This document shows positions 1 through 4,996 of a stretch of DNA of 5,214 bases, in pieces. This DNA comes from Thermoplasmata archaeon (GTDB taxonomy: Archaea > Thermoplasmatota > Thermoplasmata > Lutacidiplasmatales > UBA184). A program made the translations under genes and the position numbers. Position 1 is the first letter of the stretch. Each line of letters starts with the position of its first letter. The notes under the pieces were generated by a model that searched no databases, was not told the origin of the DNA, and was given only the letters and a program-made list of their open reading frames with translations. Location: the NCBI GenBank assembly GCA_030040035.1, contig JASHUJ010000016.1, positions 1 through 5,214 on the forward strand. The letters run 5' to 3'.

Positions 1-175
1 CGAACTCGGTCCCGGGTCCGCCGGGGACGGTCGCCTCCGCGCCGTAGGAGTAGGATCCGTTCGGTTCATTGAAGACGAGCGAGGGACCCGACGAGACGTT
101 GGTGAGACCGTTGACCGCCACACTCCAATTGGTAGCGGTGACCAGGCCCGACTCCGAGAAGGTCACCGGATAGGT
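1..175 (-). repeat. Composite module, unit 3 (first 58 residues; continues past the window)
   Basis: Residues 813-870, starting TYPVTFSESGLVTATNWSVA exactly 159 residues after unit 2 starts. The visible part covers most of the SGLP-type half (NGLTNVSSG, NEPNGSYSYG) and ends within the linker where the other units have DDPGVQY or AAGSRY. Its InlB-like half would lie outside the window, so the copy number in the full protein is unknown. Confidence 0.85.
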
Positions 176-2611
176 CGTGGCGGTCGAGAAGACCGCCTGC
201 TCGGAGATGGCGCCCGTGAGCGTGACCTGGGCGGGATTCGCGGTCCCCGTGTAGCTGCCCGGCCCGCTCCCGATCCAGCCGGAGAACGCGTGGCCGGAGG
301 AGGCGAGCCCGTTGAGGGCGACCGGGGTCGTCGAGTTGAACCACCCGACCGACGGGGAGACCCACCCCGATCCCGCGGGACTCACCGAGGTCGAGAGCGC
401 GAACTGGGCGACGTAGGCGACCCCGATCGACGTACCGGTACCGCTCAGGTCGAACGACCCCGAGGCCGGAGAGGCGGCGTAGCGACTGCCGGCCGCCCCC
501 GGCACGAGCGTCGCGGCGAGGAAAGAGAAGCTCCCGTTCGGTTCGTAGAACAGGAGGGACGAACCGTCCGAGGTGTTCGAGACGCCGTTGAGGACCACGC
601 TCCATACGGTCCCGCCCGGCAGGCCCGTCTCCTCGAACGCCACCGGATACGTGACGGCGACCGAAAAGATCGCAGCCTCCGTGATCGACCCTTGCATGAC
701 CACCGTCGCGGGATCGGAGTCGCCGGAGTAGGAGCCGGGTCCCGAGCCCGACCAGGCCGAGAAGACGTAGCCCGGTCCGGCGAGCGCGGTCAGATCGACC
801 GAAGCGCTGGCATTGAACCAATTCCCGGTCGGGGAGACCGTCCCCGCACCGACCGGCGTCACGGTCGTGGTGAGCTCGAACTGCTCGGTGAAGTTGATCG
901 TGTCGTTGGCGGCGCCGCCGGCGACGGCGAAGGTCCCGGACGTCGGGGTGGCGGCGTACTGGACCCCGGGATCGTCACTGAGCGGGGACTGGACGGCGAA
1001 GGTGAACGTGCCGTTGGTCTCGTTGTACTGGATCGTCGGCTGGTCGGAGGACTCCTCCGCCCCGTTCACGCTGACGGACCAGCCGGTCCCGACCGGGAGG
1101 TTGGCCTCGGTCAGGTTGACCGGATAGGTCGGGACCACCGAGACCTCGTCGACCCACGTGTGCCAGTGGACGAGCGCCCGGTCCGCCCCCGTATATTCGC
1201 CCGCCAGCCAGAACTCGCCGCCGGTGAGCGGGAGGATGGTCGCCGAAGAGGAGTTCCCGAACGGACAGACGCCGCTCGGGCAGGCGCCCGAGATGTTGTC
1301 GGGCCCTCCTCCCGAGCGCAGGACGAGCGGGGTCTCGAGCGTCCCGCGGGGGTCGACGGCGGCCTGCGCCGTGGTCAGCACCGATGGGTTGGAGGTCGAG
1401 GAGGACGACTCGAAGACGATCGCGAGATTGCCGTTCGCGTCGACGGAGAGCGAGGGATCGTAATCGTACGTGCCCGGGCCGGTGCTCCAGTTGAAGTCCT
1501 GGACCAACGAGCCCGTTCCGGGGGAGATCTCCCAGAGATGAATGCAGGACCGGACCGCCGAGTCCCCCGAGGGCACGCAGGCGACATCGGCCACTGCCCA
1601 CAGGTCCCCCGCGGCCCAGACCGAGCTCGCCACTTGCGCGGTGCCGGTGTCGACCAGCTCGGACGATCCGGATTGAACGGCCGCCGGCGGGGACTCTGTC
1701 GGGCTCACCCAAACGGAAGGGGCCGAGATCGTGGGCGTCGAAGGGGGAGAGCCCGAGAGTGCGGAGACGTTGAGATCCGCCCCACCTTCCTGGTCGGTCA
1801 CGAGATAGGTGACCGAAGTGGTGCCGACGGACTGCGCTGGCACGACCGATTCGTTCGAGGGGCCGAGCGACGACGACCACGTGGCCGGTGCGGAGCCCGC
1901 GAGCAACTGCGACTTGTTCGCGACGTAGATCTCCGCGCCCACAACCGCAGGACCTCGCTCCACGTTGACCGTCACCACGAGGTTGGCGGAATTGACCGAG
2001 AGCTCGGGGCTGGATGGCTCGACGCCTGAGGGAAGGGGACCGAAGTGCCCGACGTACCAGGTGCCCGTCGGATCGCTGGAGGCACTCGCTGCGTACTCGA
2101 TCTGGCCCTTGCTGAGGTCTTCGACCGAACCGAACCATCGGAGGGTCGAAGGATCGTACACGAACTGAGCGGACGACAGCACATCCGTACCGGAATCGAA
2201 CAGCTTCGTCGAGCTGAGGCTCGCGTTCTCGAGCAGCGTACCCTGGTTGGTCCAGACCCGATAGCTCGACCCGGCGGCCTCGATCACGTAGTCGTTGCCG
2301 GCGGCCACGCTCGGGTTCGGGCTAGTGCACGATGAGTTGCAGGCGCTCGTGCTGTTGAGTCCGATCCAACCTCGCACGGAGGTCTCGGTGTGCGGCGCAT
2401 GACGGCCGGCCGAACCTTGGAGCGACGAAACGCTCGCGGTTTGGACGTGCGCCGCCGGAGCGATGCCGTCCGAGGCGCTGTTCGGCCGGACCTCGGAAGG
2501 ATACCCGGGGACCGCCAATAGCCCTCCGGTATCGAGAAAAGCGAAGGCGGGTGCGCTCACGACCGCCGCCAATGAAACCGAGGCGAGAACCAATCCAACC
2601 CACCGCTGCAT
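1..2611 (-). CDS. Large exported protein: beta-propeller-like ectodomain followed by tandem 159-residue SGLP/InlB-like repeat modules (3' end outside window)
   Basis: The frame is open from 2611 to the left edge, giving 870 codons without a stop; the C-terminus is missing. ATG at 2611 is the only usable start: the in-frame TGA at 2753-2755 lies 47 codons upstream and no ATG, GTG or TTG falls between. Residues 1-24 form a Sec-type signal peptide (MQRWVGLVLAS, hydrophobic core, AFA|F cleavage site). Residues about 80-490 resemble the large BNR/sialidase-like propeller domains of secreted proteins: 'NPSVAAGNDYVIEAAG', 'YDPSTLRWFG', 'SSDPTGTWYVGHF', 'DYDPSLSVDANGNLAIVF', 'GEFWLAGEYTG' and the closing 'WHTWVDEV'. 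No Asp-box or other catalytic motif is visible. All six cysteines (91, 95, 345, 356, 444, 449) lie here, consistent with disulfides. From residue 495 the protein is made of 159-residue modules. I count 21 N-X-S/T sequons. Role inferred: surface-exposed binding or adhesion protein. The fold assignment is by pattern recall; the reading frame is certain. Confidence 0.93.
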   Translation of the reverse strand, partial: MQRWVGLVLASVSLAAVVSAPAFAFLDTGGLLAVPGYPSEVRPNSASDGIAPAAHVQTASVSSLQGSAGRHAPHTETSVRGWIGLNSTSACNSSCTSPNPSVAAGNDYVIEAAGSSYRVWTNQGTLLENASLSSTKLFDSGTDVLSSAQFVYDPSTLRWFGSVEDLSKGQIEYAASASSDPTGTWYVGHFGPLPSGVEPSSPELSVNSANLVVTVNVERGPAVVGAEIYVANKSQLLAGSAPATWSSSLGPSNESVVPAQSVGTTSVTYLVTDQEGGADLNVSALSGSPPSTPTISAPSVWVSPTESPPAAVQSGSSELVDTGTAQVASSVWAAGDLWAVADVACVPSGDSAVRSCIHLWEISPGTGSLVQDFNWSTGPGTYDYDPSLSVDANGNLAIVFESSSSTSNPSVLTTAQAAVDPRGTLETPLVLRSGGGPDNISGACPSGVCPFGNSSSATILPLTGGEFWLAGEYTGADRALVHWHTWVDEVSVVPTYPVNLTEANLPVGTGWSVSVNGAEESSDQPTIQYNETNGTFTFAVQSPLSDDPGVQYAATPTSGTFAVAGGAANDTINFTEQFELTTTVTPVGAGTVSPTGNWFNASASVDLTALAGPGYVFSAWSGSGPGSYSGDSDPATVVMQGSITEAAIFSVAVTYPVAFEETGLPGGTVWSVVLNGVSNTSDGSSLLFYEPNGSFSFLAATLVPGAAGSRYAASPASGSFDLSGTGTSIGVAYVAQFALSTSVSPAGSGWVSPSVGWFNSTTPVALNGLASSGHAFSGWIGSGPGSYTGTANPAQVTLTGAISEQAVFSTATTYPVTFSESGLVTATNWSVAVNGLTNVSSGPSLVFNEPNGSYSYGAEATVPGGPGTEF
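176..652 (-). repeat. Composite module, unit 2 (159 residues)
   Basis: Residues 654-812, starting TYPVAFEETGLPGGTVWSVV. It aligns with unit 1 end to end without a gap, and by hand count about 70 of 159 positions are identical. The most conserved parts are the TYPV start, the P-N-G turn, YAAxPxSG, VSP..xWFN, the loop GSGPGSY (residues 781-787, as at 622-628 in unit 1) and the ending AxFS. The conserved length with less than half identity suggests an old duplication held under structural constraint rather than a recent one. Confidence 0.85.
653..1129 (-). repeat. Composite module, unit 1 (159 residues: SGLP-type domain plus divergent InlB-like repeat)
   Basis: Residues 495-653 of the large exported protein. 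The first half (about 495-575) starts TYPVNLTEANLPVGTGWSVS and carries NG, ETNGTFTF and ATPTSGTF, the pattern of the 'ESGLP...WSV..NG' beta domain common in Thermoplasmata surface proteins. The second half (about 577-650) reads LTTTVTPVGAGTVSPTG, WFN, GPGYVFSAW, GSGPGSY and SITEAAIF, matching the divergent InlB B-repeat style (beta strands, GYxFxxW, terminal AxF). It has no cysteine and six sequons. Confidence 0.85.
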
Positions 2612-2619
2612 ACGGAGGG

Positions 2620-2636
2620 ATGCGCACGAATGCGCA
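2620..2636. promoter_or_regulatory. Phased pair of ATGCGCA sites just before the 2611 start (possible operator)
   Basis: ATGCGCA occurs at 2620-2626 and 2630-2636 on the plus strand. The shared core TGCGCA is self-complementary, so the pair reads as both direct and inverted repeats, with a 10-bp offset that is close to one helical turn. It sits 9 to 25 bases upstream of the ATG of the large exported protein, where a transcription start or an operator would be expected. Binding by a regulator is inference. Confidence 0.3.
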
Positions 2637-2641
2637 ATCGT

Positions 2642-2674
2642 TAGGGTAAATCTCGGGGGCCCCCGTATTTCAAC
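2642..2674 (-). promoter_or_regulatory. Candidate promoter elements for the large exported-protein gene, with embedded 12-bp palindrome
   Basis: Two AT-richer spots could serve as an archaeal TATA element read on the minus strand: GTTGAAATAC at about 2665-2674 and GAGATTTACC at about 2644-2653. Their centres are about 57 and 37 bases from the ATG, which would give leaders of roughly 30 or 10 bases. The perfect palindrome CGGGGGCCCCCG (2654-2665) lies between them. No Shine-Dalgarno sequence precedes the ATG; the bases there read ATCCCTCCGT, the complement-like sense. This favours a short or leaderless transcript. Neither element is a strong consensus match. Confidence 0.25.
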
Positions 2675-2704
2675 CTGCCGAGAATCGTCCGGATCGCGAG
2701 CCCG

Positions 2705-2776
2705 CGCGCGGATTTCGAGGACAAATCCGGTCGAACTCGGAGGTCCTACGCCTCAATATCCGGCAGAATCCGCGCG
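2705..2776. repeat. Nested inverted repeats with alternative pairing
   Basis: The plus-strand arm CGCGCGGATT (2705-2714) is the exact reverse complement of AATCCGCGCG (2767-2776). Part of the same left arm, CGGATTT (2709-2715), is also the exact reverse complement of AAATCCG (2723-2729) with a 7-base loop. Within the long version AGGAC (2718-2722) can pair with GTCCT (2743-2747). The short and long hairpins therefore exclude each other. The position is 94 to 166 bases upstream of the 2611 ATG. Confidence 0.35.
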
Positions 2777-2884
2777 GCACCCGAGTTGCTCCCGTAAGAC
2801 CTCGTGCGCCGGTGGCTCCGTTTAGAAGCGAATGCGCCGGGAGATCTCCAGATCGTCGATGTCCTCTTCGAGCCGAACATTCCT

Positions 2885-2899
2885 CGACGGGGCCCGTCG
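2885..2899. repeat. GC-rich inverted repeat after the stop of the tandem-propeller gene
   Basis: Arms CGACGGG (2885-2891) and CCCGTCG (2893-2899) are exact reverse complements around one base; as RNA this would be a six-pair stem with a three-base loop. It starts 20 bases past the stop codon of the 635-residue protein on the minus strand. It could help end or stabilise the 3' end of that transcript, but no T-run follows, so a classical terminator is not claimed. Confidence 0.3.
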
Positions 2900-2918
2900 G
2901 AGCGGGGGAAACCCGTCC

Positions 2919-4826
2919 CTAGCCGCCGCCCCCACCGATGGTGCGGGGGTCGCCCACGAGCTCGCCGGCGACATAGATGAGCCCGTTCGCGGGATCGTAG
3001 GCGATCCCCCACGGACCCCCCGGCTCTCCGAATTGCACCGTATCGAGTACGGTCGACGGACCGTGGAGGATCGTCAGGGTCCCGTTCGCGTGGTTCACGA
3101 TCACGAGGTCCCCGATCCGTGGGTCCAACGCGATCGCGAACGGATTCGCCCCCACCGGCAGGTAAGCGAGGACTTGATGCGGCGACAGTCGGGCCACCTG
3201 GGAAGTACCGTAGATCGTCGCGAACATCCGCCCGTTCGTGAGCGCGTTCTGGGCGATCCCCGTCGCGGGCCCGTCGACCGGGATCGTGGCCACGAGACTC
3301 CGCCCGTTCACGACCGTGATCGAGCCGCCGTAATCGGCGACATAGATGTACCCGTTCGCCTCGTCGTACGCCACGCCGAACGGTTCCGCGCCGGTGGCAA
3401 CGCTCGCAACGGTCTGGTTCGCGGAGTCGATCACCGTGAGGTTGTTCGTCCCGTTGTCGGCGACGTAGGCATCGCCATCCCCGGGATCGTACGCGATCCC
3501 CTGCGGATCGGTCCCCACGGGAATGGATCCCGTCACTTCGTTCGTCGAGGCGTCGAAGATCGAGACGTTGTCGGACAGGGAGTTCGAGACGAGCATCTCA
3601 GAATTGGCGGCGTCGTAGGCCACCCCGGTCGGGTCCGTTCCGACCGTCGCCTGACCGATGACCTCGCTCTCGGGGTCGAAGAAGTAGACCTGGTTGCTCT
3701 CGTTGTCCGTCACGTACATGTCCCGGTCGACCGGGTCGTACGCCATCTCGTAGGGGTACCAGTTGCCGTTGGAGATCTCCACGACCTGCCCGAACGCGGG
3801 GCAGTTCGCCCAGGTGGACGCCCAGATCTGGTCCGAGCTACTGTAGAACGTCTGCGCGTCCCCGCCGGCCGAGGTGAAGTTCCCGATGCCGACCGGGGAT
3901 TCGATGCCGATCGCGCTCGTGACATAGCCCTGCCCCGCGATGAGCGACGAGCTCGCGAGCCCGACGATCTCATCCGAAGTGTTCAGCGCGAGGAAGTATG
4001 AGGCGCTCGAGCCCTCCCAGTTGCACGGATGGGCTGGGGCCGTTGTCACGCTCGTCGCACCGGGCCAGTCGGCGAAGTAGTCGACGTTGCCGTTCGGGGT
4101 GATCGCGAGGACGTTGTTGCCCGGCGCTCCGCTCGTGGAGACCAAGAGGTCGCCCCCGACCGAGCCGAACGATAGGGGCGCTACGGTCGGTCCCACGAGC
4201 GCCGTCGCGTTCACGGCCGTGAGAATCTGCGTCTGCCCGCTCGAACTGATCGTGTAGACCTCGCCGTACTGGGACGTCGCGATGAGCTGGTAGCCGAACG
4301 TACCGACCGTGTCGAACGTCAGACCTGTGGGGACCGGTGAGTCCCCCGACTCGGAGTCCAGGCTCGTGAACAGGTGGACCGACCGACCGGTGGGATTGAT
4401 GCTGAAGATCCAGGGACCTTGAGCCACGAAGACATAGTTCTTCTGGAACCCACCGAAGCCGGGGGAGATCGCGAGGCTCATCACCGTGCAGTTCGGGTCC
4501 AGGTCGGGGACCGTCGCGAACGTCGTGTATCCCCCGTCCCCGACGATCGAGTCGATGGTCGTGCTGCCGTACGTCGTGGCAAGGAGCTCGGAAGACGTCG
4601 CCGCGAGGCCCACGGGATGGTTGATCTCCGCGACAAAGACGGACTGCGGATTCTCACGCGGGTTCGACGGGGTGTTCGCGGCGGATCCGAAGACCGGGGC
4701 GCCCGTCACGGCATGGATCTGCCCAAAGATCCCGAGTGCCAGCGCGGTCGCGATGGCGACGCTAACTATGGGGACGAAACGGCCACGCCCCCTCTTTGGA
4801 AAGGTTATGCCATGGTTCCCCCGCAC
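2919..4826 (-). CDS. Exported tandem beta-propeller protein (YncE/YVTN-repeat family), 635 residues
   Basis: GTG at 4826 is the only canonical start: the in-frame TAG at 4887-4889 is 20 codons upstream with no ATG, GTG or TTG between, and GGGGGG-AT lies 6 bases before it. Residues 1-45 form a signal peptide or N-terminal anchor (basic KRGRGR, then FVPIVSVAIATALALGIFG). Residues about 61-353 make about six divergent blades with GxxxTSQYGEVYTI-like strands. Residues 355-635 make seven YVTN-type blades (PxGVAYDxxNxxxYVxDxxxNxVxxxD...VxxxxxVG). This family forms toroidal beta-propellers, usually extracytoplasmic and used for binding; I see no catalytic or metal motif. Ten N-X-S/T sequons and three cysteines (113, 268, 342) fit a surface location. 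There is no C-terminal membrane segment; the protein ends in five glycines within blade seven. The next exported-protein gene starts 307 bases downstream in the same direction. Family confident, ligand unknown. Confidence 0.95.
   Translation of the reverse strand: MRGNHGITFPKRGRGRFVPIVSVAIATALALGIFGQIHAVTGAPVFGSAANTPSNPRENPQSVFVAEINHPVGLAATSSELLATTYGSTTIDSIVGDGGYTTFATVPDLDPNCTVMSLAISPGFGGFQKNYVFVAQGPWIFSINPTGRSVHLFTSLDSESGDSPVPTGLTFDTVGTFGYQLIATSQYGEVYTISSSGQTQILTAVNATALVGPTVAPLSFGSVGGDLLVSTSGAPGNNVLAITPNGNVDYFADWPGATSVTTAPAHPCNWEGSSASYFLALNTSDEIVGLASSSLIAGQGYVTSAIGIESPVGIGNFTSAGGDAQTFYSSSDQIWASTWANCPAFGQVVEISNGNWYPYEMAYDPVDRDMYVTDNESNQVYFFDPESEVIGQATVGTDPTGVAYDAANSEMLVSNSLSDNVSIFDASTNEVTGSIPVGTDPQGIAYDPGDGDAYVADNGTNNLTVIDSANQTVASVATGAEPFGVAYDEANGYIYVADYGGSITVVNGRSLVATIPVDGPATGIAQNALTNGRMFATIYGTSQVARLSPHQVLAYLPVGANPFAIALDPRIGDLVIVNHANGTLTILHGPSTVLDTVQFGEPGGPWGIAYDPANGLIYVAGELVGDPRTIGGGGG
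2922..3764 (-). repeat. Seven YVTN-type beta-propeller blades in the tandem-propeller protein
   Basis: Blade starts are at residues 355 (NWYPYEMAYD), 397 (TDPTGVAYD), 439 (TDPQGIAYD), 480 (AEPFGVAYD), 519 (GPATGIAQN), 560 (ANPFAIALD) and 601 (EPGGPWGIAYD), a period of 39 to 42 residues. Blades 2 to 4 are closest to the consensus, with YVADN and VID turns. Blade 5 has lost the AYD signature. Blade 7 stops after its IYVAGEL strand and runs into GGGGG, so it lacks the outer strands. Confidence 0.85.
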
Positions 4827-4830
4827 GTCG

Positions 4831-4838
4831 ATCCCCCC
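4831..4838 (-). promoter_or_regulatory. Ribosome binding site deciding the GTG start at 4826
   Basis: On the minus strand GGGGGGAT lies with six bases (ATCGAC) between the last G and the GTG. GGGGATC resembles the GGTGATC core complementary to the archaeal 16S rRNA 3' end (six of seven bases). With no other in-frame start before the upstream stop, it fixes the translation start. Confidence 0.6.
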
Positions 4839-4890
4839 TATCGCCGCTTGCGGGCTCTTCGACCCGCGAATCCACCCGCCATCGACCTAC

Positions 4891-4900
4891 CCCTATTTGC
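4891..4900 (-). promoter_or_regulatory. Weak TATA-like element upstream of the tandem-propeller gene
   Basis: GCAAATAGGG on the minus strand is the only AT-rich spot in the gap. Its centre is about 70 bases from the GTG, which would place transcription start near 4870 and give a leader of roughly 45 bases, long enough to include the Shine-Dalgarno stretch. The match to an archaeal TATA box is poor, so this is tentative. Confidence 0.2.
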
Positions 4901-4996
4901 TGGTTGGGAAGTGAGCGGACTTGGGTAGCCCGGCCGCCTCCCGCGCGCAGTCGGGGCACGGGGGAGATTCGGCGCGGCCTTCGGCGGAGCCGGCCC

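Larger units (their letters stand above)
2612..2918. other. Intergenic gap between the two large exported-protein genes
   Basis: There are 307 bases here without a gene I can support. The gap holds a GC-rich inverted repeat just after the upstream stop (2885-2899), a 10-bp palindrome GGAGATCTCC (2840-2849), nested inverted repeats (2705-2776), a 12-bp palindrome (2654-2665) and a phased TGCGCA pair (2620-2636). It is more AT-containing than the genes only at 2642-2650 and 2666-2673. A short open frame entering from the upstream gene (stop 2822-2824) is discussed in the findings but not called as a gene. No T-rich tract typical of an archaeal terminator is seen on the minus strand. Confidence 0.7.
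4827..4996. other. Gap between the TPR-protein gene and the tandem-propeller gene
   Basis: There are 170 GC-rich bases here. The only AT-richer spot is GCAAATAGGG (4891-4900 on the minus strand). No T-run or strong hairpin follows the TPR stop; the best short stem is CGGC-GGA-GCCG in the plus strand just left of 4997, which is too weak to call a terminator. The right half is featureless GC-rich sequence. Confidence 0.6.

Noticed and set aside
1..1129. DNA-level tandem repeat or CRISPR-like array
   Set aside because: The 477-base periodicity is a protein-domain repeat; the copies are well diverged and there is no short repeat-spacer pattern.
290..2029. Long plus-strand open frame of 579 codons opposite the large exported-protein gene
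   Set aside because: Its translation is Arg/Gly/Asp-rich low-complexity sequence without any recognisable domain. The minus-strand frame over the same bases gives a signal peptide, a propeller-like domain and clean repeats, so this is an antisense shadow from high GC.
975..2138. Minus-strand open frame of 387 codons in another frame
   Set aside because: It is arginine-rich with no domain and lies wholly within the repeat protein's real frame. The same applies to the frames at 66-821 and 2322-2627.
2840..2849. Palindrome GGAGATCTCC in the gap
   Set aside because: A perfect 10-bp palindrome, but isolated, far from either start, and expected occasionally by chance; no function assigned.
2919..2921. 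Stop codon as a readthrough or selenocysteine/pyrrolysine site joining the propeller gene to downstream sequence
   Set aside because: The stop is TAG, but the continuing same-frame sequence (GRVSPAPTGPVEEC) shows no blade or domain continuation, so ordinary termination is simpler.
2832..4001. Plus-strand open frame of 389 codons opposite the tandem-propeller gene
   Set aside because: It shows R/D/V-rich pseudo-repeats (VVRHAERF, VVRDPLRI, VVGHPGRV) that are simply the antisense of the YVTN blades; it has no domain of its own.
4374..4928. Overlapping plus-strand open frames at the right (184 and 142 codons)
   Set aside because: They are antisense to the signal peptide and first blades of the propeller gene, with no motif and no plausible ribosome binding site seen.
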